DNA of 64,000 bases from NCBI RefSeq assembly GCF_001650735.1, contig NZ_LXVY01000009.1, positions 62,001 through 126,000 of the forward strand. Direction: 5' to 3'. Position 1 is the first letter of the stretch. Each line of letters opens with the position of its first letter. This document shows positions 12,721 through 21,571 of this stretch, in pieces. Below the pieces are notes generated by a model that had not been told where the DNA came from, did no database searches, and saw only the letters and a program-made list of their open reading frames with translations. The translations under genes and the position numbers were made by a program. The DNA comes from Sphingomonas sp. TDK1 (lineage in GTDB: Bacteria; Pseudomonadota; Alphaproteobacteria; Sphingomonadales; Sphingomonadaceae).

Positions 12721-13482
12721 ATGAGCAAAGCGGCAGCGGCACAGCCGTCATTCTGGAAGCGTTCACACCATCTCGATCGCATGACGTTGCGCGAGCTCGT
12801 GGCTGCATACTTCCAGCACTACACGATCCTTTCCTATCTGGCGCTCCTGGCCGGGTCGATCATGCTTTTCGTGCTGCATCCAGCGTCAGCGATCCAGGCC
12901 GCGGGCATCGTCGTGCTGATCGCGTTGGCCTATCCGCTGGTGTGGTACGGGCTCCATCGTTGGGTACTGCACTGCCACTGGATGTTCAAGGTGCCGGCGC
13001 TGGCCGCGGTCTGGAAGCGCATTCATTATGATCACCACCAGGATCCGAACCACCTCGAAGTGCTGTTCGGCGCGCTATACACGACACTGCCGACTTTGCT
13101 GATCGTGTCGGCACTTCCCGGATGGCTGATCGGCGGTACCGGCGGTGCGGCTGCCGGGTTTGCTACGGGTCTGCTGTGCACCTGTTTCTACGAATTCTTC
13201 CACTGCATCCAGCATCTTGCCTACAAGCCCCGTCTGCAATGGCTGGCGACAATGAAGGTGCGGCACATGGAACATCATTTCCATGACGAGACCGGCAACT
13301 TCGGCATCACGAATTTCGTTTGGGATCGTCTGTTCGGAACGCTGTACACGCGCGCTGACCGCGCGGCAAAGAGTCCGACCGTCTTTAACCTCGGCTACAC
13401 CGCGGAAGTCGCAGCGATCCACCCGAAAGTGGCAGAGCTCTCCGGAGGAGTCGCGACGGGCCATCCGCGGAAGAGGAACTGA
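12721..13482 (+). CDS. Sterol desaturase/fatty acid hydroxylase family membrane protein
   Basis: 253 residues from ATG 12721; an in-frame TTG 18 nt upstream is a poorer start. The di-iron His clusters of the superfamily are all visible: 'HRWVLH', 'HYDHH', 'EFFHCIQH' and 'HMEHHFHDE'. They alternate with about four membrane helices, with the His facing the cytoplasm. Enzymes of this family hydroxylate or desaturate fatty acyl chains, sterols, sphingoid bases or carotenoids using O2; in a sphingomonad a sphingolipid substrate is possible but unproven. An FNR-type box directly upstream implies induction when oxygen is scarce. Confidence 0.85.
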   Translation: MSKAAAAQPSFWKRSHHLDRMTLRELVAAYFQHYTILSYLALLAGSIMLFVLHPASAIQAAGIVVLIALAYPLVWYGLHRWVLHCHWMFKVPALAAVWKRIHYDHHQDPNHLEVLFGALYTTLPTLLIVSALPGWLIGGTGGAAAGFATGLLCTCFYEFFHCIQHLAYKPRLQWLATMKVRHMEHHFHDETGNFGITNFVWDRLFGTLYTRADRAAKSPTVFNLGYTAEVAAIHPKVAELSGGVATGHPRKRN

Positions 13483-13594
13483 GCCGCGTGACTGAGGCCT
13501 GAGCGCGCAAGGAGGGAGTCGGCCCGTGCCGGCTGAGCAAGGTCGGGCAAGAGGTATGGGCGGTCGCTCGCCCCCACACGACACGGAGGTCTGC

Positions 13595-14410
13595 ATGAGC
13601 TACAAGTCCGTCCTGGTCCACGTGGGTCCCGAGCCACCGAGCGCGGCGTCGCTTGCTGCAGCCGAGCAGCTTGCCCGACAATTCGATGCGACCCTTATCG
13701 GCGTTGCGGCTGAAGCGCTCGAACCGCCGGCGACGGGGTTCGAGGACGGTCTGCTCCTGCAGACGCTTCGAGAACAGGTCGAAGCGGATCTCGCGACCGC
13801 CGGTCAACGCTTCCAGGATGCCGTCGCCGAGAGCGGGTTGCAGACGAAGTGGCTTGCCATCCCCAGCGCGCCGGACCGAGTCATGGCGCTTCATGCGCGC
13901 GGCGCCGACATCATCGTCGCCAGTCGTCCTGCGGACGGCTTCGGATCGTCGCTACTCCCGTCGATCGCATCCTTGGTCCTCGATACGGCGACGCCGGTTC
14001 TGGTCACGCCGAGTCATGACCATCGGGAGCTCAAAGCCCAGCGTATCATCGTCGGGTGGAAAGACACGCGCGAGACACGTCGTGCGGTCACCGACGCGCT
14101 GCCGTTCCTGCTTGCGGCAGACCAGGTCATCGTGGCGGCGATCTGCAGGGAAGGCCGGTCGGACGAGGCCACCGGTCTGGAGGAGATCGTCGGGCGTCTC
14201 GAGCGACACGGGGTGCGCGCGGAAGGGAAGCTGGTGCCGCGCAGACAAAGGACCGTGGCTGATGACCTGGAAGAGGTCGCGCACGAGCATGCGGCTGATC
14301 TTCTCGTCCTCGGCGCCTATGGTCATAGCAGGTTGCGCGAGTGGGTCTTGGGCGGCGTCACGCAGGGTCTCATCGACCGTTTCTCGAGGTACCTCCTGTT
14401 CAGCCACTAG
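13595..14410 (+). CDS. Universal stress protein, two UspA domains in tandem
   Basis: 271 residues starting at ATG 13595, which follows ACGGAGG; an upstream in-frame GTG lacks support. There are two Usp folds: residues 1-145 ('MSYKSVLVHV', degenerate ATP loop) and 150-271 ('RIIVGWKDT...'). The C-terminal domain keeps the ATP-binding pattern G-x2-G-x9-G ('GAYGHSRLREWVLGG'). Tandem Usp proteins are often induced by oxygen limitation or respiratory inhibition, which fits the neighbours. A 113-nt gap separates it from the hydroxylase and no FNR box was found there, so it may be transcribed from upstream. Confidence 0.9.
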   Translation: MSYKSVLVHVGPEPPSAASLAAAEQLARQFDATLIGVAAEALEPPATGFEDGLLLQTLREQVEADLATAGQRFQDAVAESGLQTKWLAIPSAPDRVMALHARGADIIVASRPADGFGSSLLPSIASLVLDTATPVLVTPSHDHRELKAQRIIVGWKDTRETRRAVTDALPFLLAADQVIVAAICREGRSDEATGLEEIVGRLERHGVRAEGKLVPRRQRTVADDLEEVAHEHAADLLVLGAYGHSRLREWVLGGVTQGLIDRFSRYLLFSH

Positions 14411-14463
14411 GAGGTCTTCTCCACCGTTAACCTTGCGAGTGAGATCGCGATGAGAGGTTTTTC

Positions 14464-15486
14464 ATGACCAAGATGAAAGCTGCCGTAGCGCGCGCCTTCA
14501 AGGCGCCTCTCCTGATCGAAGAGGTCGATGTGCCGGCGCCCGGACCCGGTGAACTGCTCGTCAAGATTGAGGCGACCGGTGTCTGCCACACCGACCTCCA
14601 TGCCGTCGATGGCGACTGGCCGGTGAAGCCGACCCTCCCTTTAATCCCTGGCCATGAAGGCGTCGGCTACGTCGCCGCGGTCGGCACCGGCGTCGCCGAC
14701 ATCAAGGAAGGAGATGCTGTCGGGATACCTTGGCTACACGATGCCTGCGGTCAGTGCGAATATTGTCAGACCGGCTGGGAGACGTTGTGCGAACACCAGC
14801 ATAACAGCGGCTACAGCGTGAATGGCACCTACGCCGAATATGCTCTCGCCAGCGCACCGTACGTCGGCCACCTCCCGCCTGATCCGGATTTCGCCGCATT
14901 GGCGCCGATCTTGTGTGCGGGCGTGACGACGTACAAAGGGCTCAAGGAGACGGAGGCGCGACCCGGGGAATGGGTCGTGATTTCGGGCGTCGGCGGGCTC
15001 GGGCATGTCGCCGTGCAATATGCCAAGGCGATGGGGTTTCACGTCGCGGCCCTCGATGTCTCCGCCGACAAGCTCGCGCTTGCGCGGGAGCTCGGTGCCG
15101 ATCTGGCGTTCGACTGCTCCGAAGGCGACGGCGTTGAAAAGCTGTTGCGCGCAACGGGAGGCGGCGCCCACGGCGTGCTCGTGACCGCAGTCTCGCCAGC
15201 CGCGTTCAGCCAGGCGATCGCGTGCACCCGCCGCCGCGGAACGATCGCTTTGGTGGGGCTGCCGCCGGGCGACTTCCCGACCCCGATCTTCGATGTCGTG
15301 CTGAAGCGGATCACCGTGAGAGGATCGATCGTCGGCACCCGCCGCGATCTGGCAGAGGCGCTATCTTTCGTGGCCGATGGGAAGGTCCGTACGTCCGTAA
15401 TCGAGGAGCCGCTCGCGGCCGTGAACGACGTGTTCGACCGCTTACGTCAGGGCCGGATCGAGGGCAGGGCAGTCTTGCGCCCCTGA
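14464..15486 (+). CDS. adhP: Zinc-dependent alcohol dehydrogenase (AdhP type)
   Basis: 340 residues, the usual size of the bacterial medium-chain family. Catalytic zinc ligands are visible in 'GVCHTDLHA' and 'GHEGVG'. The structural zinc Cys cluster is '[15 protein letters not shown]', and the NAD loop is '[17 protein letters not shown]'. It interconverts ethanol and acetaldehyde with NAD(H), so it could dispose of reducing power at low oxygen. The gene follows uspA by 53 nt with a ribosome site near 14454. All catalytic residues are present. Confidence 0.93.
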   Translation: MTKMKAAVARAFKAPLLIEEVDVPAPGPGELLVKIEATGVCHTDLHAVDGDWPVKPTLPLIPGHEGVGYVAAVGTGVADIKEGDAVGIPWLHDACGQCEYCQTGWETLCEHQHNSGYSVNGTYAEYALASAPYVGHLPPDPDFAALAPILCAGVTTYKGLKETEARPGEWVVISGVGGLGHVAVQYAKAMGFHVAALDVSADKLALARELGADLAFDCSEGDGVEKLLRATGGGAHGVLVTAVSPAAFSQAIACTRRRGTIALVGLPPGDFPTPIFDVVLKRITVRGSIVGTRRDLAEALSFVADGKVRTSVIEEPLAAVNDVFDRLRQGRIEGRAVLRP

Positions 15487-15532
15487 TCGCGCGGTTTCCG
15501 CGGGCTCAAGCAGCGGGGCTGCGGCAGGCCGT

Positions 15533-16030
15533 CTAGGCTGCGCCAAAACGCTCTCTCGAGCTCACGTCGGTGAAGGCGCGATTGTCGTTGACGTCAGCGT
15601 AGGGAAGCGCCTTTCCAGCTGCCGCATTGCGCGGTTGACGGCCGACTTTCCTGTGCACGAGGTCCGCCAGCGAGTAGTCGCCGAGGACGCTCCAGAACGC
15701 CGCCATCGCCTCGTCGAGGATCGGCTCGAGGCGGCAGCGGGCGATCAGTCGGCAGCCTAAACAATCGACCAGCGGACACGAGGGCTCCGTGGCGCGGATC
15801 ACATCCTTGAGCTTGATTGTTTCAGCGGTCCGCGCAAGCGAGATCCCGCCGCCGCGGCCACGTGCAGCTGCGATGAACCCGCGGACCGTCAGCAGGTTCG
15901 CGATCTTCATCAGGTGGGTGCGCGATATGCCCTGCGCTTCTGCCACCTCCGCGATCGACACCCGGCGACCGACCGCGGCGAGATAGATGAGCAGGCGCAA
16001 TGCATAGTCGGTCTGCTTGGTCAGTTGCAC
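15533..16030 (-). CDS. nsrR: Rrf2-family regulator, NsrR-like
   Basis: 165 residues from GTG 16030 (AGGAG upstream). The N-terminal winged helix 'MQLTKQTDYALRLLIYL' is characteristic of Rrf2/NsrR/IscR proteins. The Fe-S loop reads 'CPLVDCLGCRLIARCRL', with four Cys. NsrR uses three such Cys to hold a [4Fe-4S] or [2Fe-2S] cluster that reacts with NO. The divergent neighbour is hcp, the classic NsrR target, which supports an NsrR-like role over IscR or RirA. The tail after residue 130 is longer than usual. It probably represses hcp until NO appears. Confidence 0.82.
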   Translation of the reverse strand: MQLTKQTDYALRLLIYLAAVGRRVSIAEVAEAQGISRTHLMKIANLLTVRGFIAAARGRGGGISLARTAETIKLKDVIRATEPSCPLVDCLGCRLIARCRLEPILDEAMAAFWSVLGDYSLADLVHRKVGRQPRNAAAGKALPYADVNDNRAFTDVSSRERFGAA

Positions 16031-16084
16031 CGCGCGACGATCTCCTTGCCTGCACTACCTCATGCAACCGCCTCCAGGCACGAG

Positions 16085-16100
16085 TTTGACGCCGGTCAAA
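16085..16100 (+). promoter_or_regulatory. FNR/FixK-type box upstream of hcp
   Basis: TTTGACGCCGGTCAAA, the fourth TTGAC-N4-GTCAA palindrome, centred at 16092.5. Class II geometry would start transcription near 16134, 29 nt before ATG 16163. hcp is FNR-dependent in many bacteria, so this pairing is expected. Confidence 0.75.
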
Positions 16101-16162
16101 GTGCCGTCTGCAGCGGCGCTTAAAGTGGAGTTCAGAGTTCATCTTTGGCGAAGGGCCGTGCC

Positions 16163-17803
16163 ATGTACTGCGTGCAATGCGAACAATCGAACAAAGGCGG
16201 ATGTGCGGCCAAGGTAGGATCCTGCGGCAAGAGCGCGACCGTCGCCGACCTGCAGGACGTCCTGCTCCGCCTTATGCAGGGTGTCTCCGTCTACGCGGAT
16301 CGTGCAGCGCGCGTCGGCGGCTATGATCGCCGGGTCAACGCGTTCACGCCACACGCCTGGTTCACCACGCTCACGAACGTCAATTTCGACGACAACCGCT
16401 TCGTCGCGTTGATCGCGGAGGCTTTGCGGATGCGTAACTCGGCGCGAGACCTTGCAACCCGCATGGGCGCTGACCTCACGGACCTGCCCGAGCCCGCCAC
16501 GTGGCAGCCCGGCACCACAGCTTCCGAGCTGGCGGCGGCGGCTCCGTTCGCCGCGATCCAGCGGTTCATGGACCGCGATGGGCCCAGCATCGTCGGCCTG
16601 CGTAACCTTATCCTTTACGGGCTCAAGGGTACCGCTGCCTATAGCGAGCATGCGCGCGTGCTCGGCACCGAAGAGCAGGCAGTCAGCGCCGAGTTTCACC
16701 GGATCAGCGCGTTTCTCGCTTCCGACCCGACCGACATGGATGCGCTCCTGCGCGAAGCGTTGGCGCTTGGAGCGCTCAATCTCAAGGTGATGGAACTGCT
16801 CGATGCGGCCAACACCGGGCGGTTCGGGCACCCCGAAGTCACCATGGTGCGCATGACACCCAAGGCGGGCAAGGCGTTGCTCGTATCCGGCCACGACATG
16901 GGGGACCTCGAGACCATTCTGCTGCAGACCGAGGGCACGGGCGTCAACGTCTATACGCACGGGGAGCTTCTGCCGGCAAACGCATATCCAAGGCTCAAGA
17001 GGTTCCCGCATCTCGCCGGCAACTATGGCGGCGCCTGGCAGGACCAGCAGAAGGACTTCGCCGCTTTCCCGGGCGCGATCGTGATGACGTCCAACTGCCT
17101 GATCAACCCGAACCTCAAGGGCTATGCGGATCGGCTGTTCACGGCGGGGCCGGTGGGCTGGAACGGTATCGCACACGTAAGCGATCACGATTTCAGCCCT
17201 GCCATTACCCGTGCGCTGGCGCTTCCCGGCTTTCTGGAGAATGCGGTCGAGCGGACGATCCCGATCGGCTTCGCGCGCAACACCGTGATGGGTGTCGCCG
17301 ATACGCTGCTCGGCATGATCCGGAAGGGCGATGTCCGCAATCTGTTCCTGATCGGCGGTTGCGATGGGGCCCGGCCCGGTCGCAACTACTTCCATGATCT
17401 CGCCGTCCACACTCCACAGGACAGCCTGATCCTCACTCTGGGTTGCGGGAAGTTCCGGTTCAACGGCGAGGACCTCGGCACCATCAACGGCGTGCCGCGG
17501 GTGCTCGACGTTGGGCAGTGCAACGATGCCTATAGCGCGATCCGCATCGCGACCGCTGTCGCCGATGCGCTCGGCTGCGGTGTCAACGACCTTCCGCTGC
17601 ACTATGCGATCAGCTGGTTCGAGCAGAAGGCGACCGCGGTCCTGCTGACGATGCTGCATCTGGGTCTTCGCCGCATCCACCTCGGACCGACCTTGCCGCA
17701 ATTCCTTACGCCCGACGTATTGAACGTGCTGATCGAAAAGTTCGACATCCGTCCCACCGGCGACGCACAGCAGGACCTGGAGGCGATGCTTCAGGCCGCC
17801 TGA
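16163..17803 (+). CDS. hcp: Hybrid-cluster protein (hydroxylamine reductase)
   Basis: 546 residues from ATG 16163; a TTG six codons upstream is less likely. The N-terminal cluster motif is C3-x2-C6-x7-C14-x6-C21 ('MYCVQCEQ'), and the hybrid Fe-S-O cluster ligands lie in 'VMTSNCLINP', 'LTLGCGKFRF' and 'DVGQCNDAYSAI'. The protein is cytoplasmic and reduces NO or hydroxylamine. The companion reductase gene hcr is not present nearby. The divergent NsrR-like gene and the FNR-type box give dual control by NO and oxygen. Confidence 0.95.
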   Translation: MYCVQCEQSNKGGCAAKVGSCGKSATVADLQDVLLRLMQGVSVYADRAARVGGYDRRVNAFTPHAWFTTLTNVNFDDNRFVALIAEALRMRNSARDLATRMGADLTDLPEPATWQPGTTASELAAAAPFAAIQRFMDRDGPSIVGLRNLILYGLKGTAAYSEHARVLGTEEQAVSAEFHRISAFLASDPTDMDALLREALALGALNLKVMELLDAANTGRFGHPEVTMVRMTPKAGKALLVSGHDMGDLETILLQTEGTGVNVYTHGELLPANAYPRLKRFPHLAGNYGGAWQDQQKDFAAFPGAIVMTSNCLINPNLKGYADRLFTAGPVGWNGIAHVSDHDFSPAITRALALPGFLENAVERTIPIGFARNTVMGVADTLLGMIRKGDVRNLFLIGGCDGARPGRNYFHDLAVHTPQDSLILTLGCGKFRFNGEDLGTINGVPRVLDVGQCNDAYSAIRIATAVADALGCGVNDLPLHYAISWFEQKATAVLLTMLHLGLRRIHLGPTLPQFLTPDVLNVLIEKFDIRPTGDAQQDLEAMLQAA

Positions 17804-17962
17804 CAGTTCCCAGGACCGGGCATCGGCGGGTGACCTTCTGCCGTGCCCGCTTCGATGTCCCTCGCAGCACAGGCGGTCAGCTGGTGCTATGATCGCCTCG
17901 CGTGAGCAATGGCCGACCTGGAGAACGCAGCTCGCGCGGCAATCGTCAACGAGGAGGAGCGC

Positions 17963-18400
17963 GTGGTTCAGCTGGGGATTGCAACGGCGATGGTCGCCAT
18001 CACAGTCGTCATGCACCTCGCGGGCCTTGCCCTCCTCGTCGCGCTGCTGCGTGGACATCGGCGCCGCTTCGGCGAGCGCTTCCGCGAGTGGTCGCAATTG
18101 GCGGCGATCTTGGGTGCCGCCTTTGGGCTTTTCGCGCTGCACACCGCGGAGATCTGGGCCTACGCTCTCCTGTATGCACGCTATGCCGGGTTGATCAACT
18201 TTGATGATGCTCTGTACTTTTCGACCGCCACCTACACCACGCTCGGGACGGCTGATCTTGCGCTTCCGAGCGCCTGGAGGCTCGTCGGTGCGATTGAGAG
18301 CGCCAACGGCATCATCTTGTTGGGCTGGTCGACCGCCTTCTTCGTTTCGGTGATTAATCGGATCAGGCTGTTCGAACAGGAGGCGAGAGGAAGCGGCTGA
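17963..18400 (+). CDS. Two-TM potassium-channel-like membrane protein
   Basis: 145 residues from GTG 17963, which follows GAGGAGGAG; an ATG 54 nt upstream has no ribosome site. It has a first hydrophobic helix (about 1-28), a second (45-70), and a pore-like loop 'STATYTTLGTADL' similar to the Ion_trans_2 K+ filter (TTLGYGD with changes). A last helix follows at about residue 115. The altered filter means ion choice is uncertain. The stop overlaps the start of a decayed globin gene (TGATG). A function next to hcp is unknown. Confidence 0.72.
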   Translation: MVQLGIATAMVAITVVMHLAGLALLVALLRGHRRRFGERFREWSQLAAILGAAFGLFALHTAEIWAYALLYARYAGLINFDDALYFSTATYTTLGTADLALPSAWRLVGAIESANGIILLGWSTAFFVSVINRIRLFEQEARGSG

Positions 18401-18835
18401 TGCGCCCTCTCTTACCCAAACCTTCGAAGACCATCATGGTCGAACTCGATCTTCAAGAAGACGACCTTCAGCGTGTCGTTCACGCGTTTTACGCGCAAGT
18501 GCGAACGGACTCCCAGCTGCAACGCGTCTTCAATGGAGCCATCGGCGACTGATCCGACATTTTCAAGGAGCTTTGCGACTTCTGGTCATCGGTGATGCTG
18601 ACAAGCCGGTCGCTCCAAAGGGCATCCCAGGGCTGTGCACCTCCGGCACGCTGAGGCCATGGCGACGTCCGCATTTGCACGCCTGGCTGCGACTGTGGGA
18701 GGAGACACCAACGAGATGCTCGCACCTGAGCAGGAATCAGCGCTGCAGGACAATGCGGCGCGGATCGCCGAGAGCCTCGCGCTCGGGATAGGTTCCAGCG
18801 TGGCGACGTTCCTGGCGCAGGCGTCAGGCCGGTAG
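18400..18835 (+). pseudogene. Decayed group III truncated hemoglobin gene
   Basis: Starting at ATG 18400 (TGATG overlap with the channel gene), the first frame reads 'LQRVVHAFYAQVRTDSQL', a group III globin start. It then meets an in-frame TGA at 18550-18552, where the family has Trp. The same frame continues with 'ELCDFWSSVMLTS', shifts near 18605, and resumes as 'HLRHAEAM', the conserved heme-pocket segment. Two further compensating shifts affect the 'FAR...LWEET' stretch before 'EMLAPEQ'. At least one nonsense change and two or more indels make expression of a full globin unlikely. This would have been the second globin of the block. Confidence 0.75.
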
Positions 18836-19096
18836 CCTGCGCGCATACCTAAGCCTCGAGGAGCAGTGCGCATTTGCGGACAGGCCGTACATGGAATGCA
18901 ACTCGGCACTACCCCATCAGCGTCGAACCGGTGGGAAGGTACCACAAGGTAGCCATTCCTGTGGTACCATACGATACGCACACCTGAGTGGAACTTGACC
19001 ACCTTCGCCGGTAGGCCCGAACGCATCACAGCCTCTACCGCGCGGCAAGCGGTCGATGGCGTCGAAGCTGTCGTGTCCGGGAATCCAAGGGTGGGA
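18836..19096. other. Gene-free stretch with a long inverted repeat
   Basis: About 260 bases between the dead globin gene and the deaminase. Open frames on either strand show no recognisable domain. The only structure noticed is the inverted repeat at 18938-18968, listed separately. Confidence 0.4.
18938..18968. repeat. Inverted repeat, 9-bp perfect arms
   Basis: GGTACCACA (18938-18946) and TGTGGTACC (18960-18968) are exact complements across a 13-bp spacer. There is no T-run, so a simple terminator is unlikely. It may be a protein-binding site or a relic of a mobile element end. Confidence 0.55.
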
Positions 19097-19591
19097 TCAT
19101 AAATTCGCTTGCTCGTCGGCCGACAGATCCGCGTCCGGGCTGTAATAGAGCGACGCACATTCCTCAGCGAGGCAACCGCCCTCGATTTCGATGTCGTCCC
19201 GATAGGCATCGCCGATGAAGGCCAGCGTGTCGACGTGCTTCGCCTCAAAGTACATGGGGTGCACGTCCTCGCGCCCCGCGCCATAGACGACTCGGCCTAC
19301 CTTCGACCAGATGGATGCCATGGTGCACATGCCGCAGGGCTGGAGCGTCGAGTAGAGCGTGGCGCCTCTCAGCTCCATCTCGCCGGTGGTCTCGCACGCG
19401 CGGCGGATCGCCATCATCTCCGCATGAGCCGTGGCATCCGGGAGCTCTTGGGTCTGATTGCGCTCGGCCGCGATGACTTCGCCATCCAGGACGATCACGC
19501 AGCCGAGCGGCGAGGTCGACGGATCCGACCCCTTGGAGCGCGCGACCTCAAGCGCCACGCGCATGTACGTCTCATCAGCGCCGACACACAT
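19097..19591 (-). CDS. Cytidine/nucleoside deaminase family protein
   Basis: 164 residues starting at ATG 19591, preceded by GGAGGAAGAG; a longer frame upstream is not supported. The zinc site of the CMP/dCMP deaminase superfamily is intact: 'TAHAEMMAI' (His and the catalytic Glu) and 'QPCGMCTMA' (two Cys). The fold resembles guanine deaminase and tRNA adenosine deaminases, but the C-terminal part ('FEAKHVDTLAFIGDAYRDD') is not specific. It would deaminate a purine or pyrimidine base in the cytoplasm. There is no clear operon partner. Confidence 0.85.
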   Translation of the reverse strand: MCVGADETYMRVALEVARSKGSDPSTSPLGCVIVLDGEVIAAERNQTQELPDATAHAEMMAIRRACETTGEMELRGATLYSTLQPCGMCTMASIWSKVGRVVYGAGREDVHPMYFEAKHVDTLAFIGDAYRDDIEIEGGCLAEECASLYYSPDADLSADEQANL

Positions 19592-19721
19592 TCTCTTCCT
19601 CCATCCGGTCGAACAACCGAACGCCTGCGGACGCGATCGGCTTCTCATGCGGCGAGGCAGATCGGCGACAATCTTAATTTCGGGCCTGAGGCCCGCTTAC
19701 GAACGGCATTCGCTCGTTTGA

Positions 19722-19919
19722 CTGCTCGCCAGCACGCCCAAATGGATACAGGCCACGCTGGCCCGCGAAAGCATCCGCTGGCCGGCACCGCTCCGCGCGC
19801 GGGTCTTGGCGCATCATCGGCTGGCGGGCCTGGACGTCGAGGACATTCTGGAGCAGTTTCGCGCGTGGCTTGTTGAGCGGGAGCAGCGCTTGCGTGAACG
19901 AACATCGCTGATCGGGTAA
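19722..19919 (+). pseudogene. Possible 3' fragment of an unrecognised gene
   Basis: An open stretch of 65 codons on the plus strand ends at TAA 19917. It has a coding-like composition (many Arg, Leu and Glu) but opens directly after a TGA with no ATG or GTG. Visible text includes 'WIQATLARESIRWPAP' and 'GLDVEDILEQFRAW'. It looks like the tail of a longer gene cut on its left side. No family is recognised, so this is a weak call. Confidence 0.3.
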
Positions 19920-19971
19920 GGGCGCAACAAGCTCCTAAACACCTAACCTGTAGAGCAAATCTGCCAGTTCG

Positions 19972-19988
19972 ATAACATAGATTATGTT
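19972..19988. repeat. 17-bp palindrome TAACATA-GAT-TATGTTA
   Basis: A perfect 7-bp dyad with a 3-bp centre in a locally AT-rich stretch. A near-direct repeat GTCTGACG occurs nearby around 20032-20050. It could be an operator or part of a replication/partition region, but no iterons or rep/par genes were seen in the window. Confidence 0.5.
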
Positions 19989-20065
19989 AAATGCAGAGCT
20001 TTTTGGATTTAGACTTTATGGATGGAGACAGGTCTGACGGACGTCTGACGATCTCGAACGCCGCG

Positions 20066-20833
20066 TTATGAACCCGCGTCTTCAGCCTCGATTGCCGCAA
20101 CATCCATGTCTGGCGCCCGTACTACCTCAAGCGCGACGTTGGCGATCTCGACCGCGGTGATCTGAAGCTGCGTGATCGGCGTCGACGGCGCGTCCACACG
20201 CTCGAGGCCGTTCTCAGATATCTTGACGAGGAATCGGTCGACGTCGTTCAGGACGACGAACCTGATCGATTGTTCCTCGTCCAGCGCGAGCTGCTGGACG
20301 GTGCCCTCGTATGCGATCGTGAAGCACTCGTGGCTCGTCTTTGTCAGCACATAGGCGACGACAAACGAGTCTCCCTTCTTGACCGCTTGGACGGCCGGGT
20401 TGAGCCAGCCGAACGCGATCGCGTCGGTCTTCCCGCTAACTGCTTCCCGCTGCACCAACCAGTGCGCGATCGAGCCCGTCGCGGCTCCGATGAGGAGCAT
20501 CGCGAAAAGCCACATTTCCAGCGCGAGGTCGGACGCATCGCGTGCCCCAGCGCCGCCGCGGGCGAGCGCGCGATAGATATTTGGATCGAAGCCGGGGTCG
20601 AAACAGACGCTTGTCGCCCGGCACCATGCCGCCTGGGCGGCGAAGAAGCCGGTTCCCAGAAGGTGCCCTGCGATGGTGCCGAACACCACGATGAACAGCG
20701 TCACCGTAGAGTTCGGCCGGTCCGGGGTTGGGCTGAGGAAATCGGTGCGCTCGCCGACGCGCCACCCTGCCCAGAAGCAGAGCCCCAGGAAAAGCAGCAG
20801 CAGTGCGAGGAACAGCGAGTAGCTGAACGTCAC
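20066..20833 (-). CDS. Unknown three-helix membrane protein
   Basis: 255 residues with no recognised domain. Three hydrophobic segments are clear at about 4-26, 43-65 and 105-127, followed by a soluble C-terminal half of about 125 residues that is rich in beta-prone stretches ('AIAFGWLNPAVQAVKKG', 'IRFVVLNDVDRFLVKI'). The topology suggests an inner membrane anchor with a cytoplasmic domain. It lies 5 nt downstream of another unknown gene, so the two probably form an operon. Confidence 0.7.
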   Translation of the reverse strand: MTFSYSLFLALLLLFLGLCFWAGWRVGERTDFLSPTPDRPNSTVTLFIVVFGTIAGHLLGTGFFAAQAAWCRATSVCFDPGFDPNIYRALARGGAGARDASDLALEMWLFAMLLIGAATGSIAHWLVQREAVSGKTDAIAFGWLNPAVQAVKKGDSFVVAYVLTKTSHECFTIAYEGTVQQLALDEEQSIRFVVLNDVDRFLVKISENGLERVDAPSTPITQLQITAVEIANVALEVVRAPDMDVAAIEAEDAGS

Positions 20834-20838
20834 GGCCG

Positions 20839-21054
20839 TTACGCCGTGGCGGGAACCGCTACATCCTTGCTGTCGCGGTCACCGCCAGCGCTTGGATCGA
20901 CCACATATACGCCGTTCTCGACGCGCGAGGCCTGACGCACGGCCGCCCACGTGCCGAACCTCCCCTTCACCTGCCGGGCCAGCCGCATAGATTTGGCAGT
21001 GTTCACGCGCCTGTCATTCTCCAACGCCTTAGATAGCGAATAATTCGTGAACAT
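20839..21054 (-). CDS. Small unknown protein (71 aa)
   Basis: 71 residues. The N-terminal 45 are basic and helical ('SKALENDRRVNTAKSMRLA'), like a small DNA-binding or plasmid-maintenance protein. The rest is Asp/Gly/Ala-rich. No family is recognised. It ends 5 nt before the three-helix membrane protein in the same direction. The ribosome site is weak, so the exact start is uncertain. Confidence 0.55.
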   Translation of the reverse strand: MFTNYSLSKALENDRRVNTAKSMRLARQVKGRFGTWAAVRQASRVENGVYVVDPSAGGDRDSKDVAVPATA

Positions 21055-21094
21055 CCAACACGTGGCCGGGCGACGCCGGCCGGTGCTGTCGAGC

Positions 21095-21370
21095 CTACAG
21101 TCGGTCCTTAAGCGCCTTGGCCGGCGTGAATGTGATTTTCTTCGACGCCGCGATCGTGATCGCCTCGCCGGTCGACGGATTGCGCCCGGAGCGCTCGGGC
21201 GTGTCCTTCACCTTGAATTTGCCGAAGCCGGGAAGCGATATCTCCTCACCCTTGGCGGCCGCCTCCGCGATACCCTCGAGGAGCCCAGCCATGACCTCGA
21301 GGGCCTGCTTCTCGGTGACGCCCCGCTTGGCGGCAACGTCCTTGGCCAGATCCTTGGTGTTCATCGTCAA
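21095..21370 (-). CDS. hupB: HU-family DNA-binding protein
   Basis: 91 residues, the HU/IHF size (89 if the second ATG at 21364 is used). The family signature 'GFGKFKVKDTPERSGRNPST' covers the beta arm that wraps DNA, and an N-terminal helix pair precedes it. As a nucleoid-binding protein it compacts and bends DNA. Plasmid-borne HU copies are common in sphingomonads. It stands alone between unknown genes and the ars operon. The 200 nt downstream to arsH contain no gene. Confidence 0.93.
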   Translation of the reverse strand: MTMNTKDLAKDVAAKRGVTEKQALEVMAGLLEGIAEAAAKGEEISLPGFGKFKVKDTPERSGRNPSTGEAITIAASKKITFTPAKALKDRL

Positions 21371-21571
21371 GCACGCTCCCCTTCATCTGTCGCTGTAGCG
21401 ACCTGAAGCGATAATCGCGTCAGCGCAAGACAGGTAGCGCTCGACGATCCAGCTGACGCCTGGGGAGGCCGGCCACGCAGGTTGAAACCCGTAGGTTTCT
21501 CAAAGCGCAGAGCACAAGCCGGATTAGCCGGCGGGACCACATTAGCGTGGCTCGCTTCGGCAAACGTCGCA

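Noticed and set aside
16139..18142. 667-codon open frame on the minus strand
   Set aside because: Exact antisense of hcp and the channel gene; Asp/Arg/Gln-rich text with no domain, a by-product of high GC.
18192..18204. TTGATCAACTTTGAT-like sequence as a fifth FNR box
   Set aside because: Wrong spacing for TTGA-N6-TCAA and lies inside the channel coding region.
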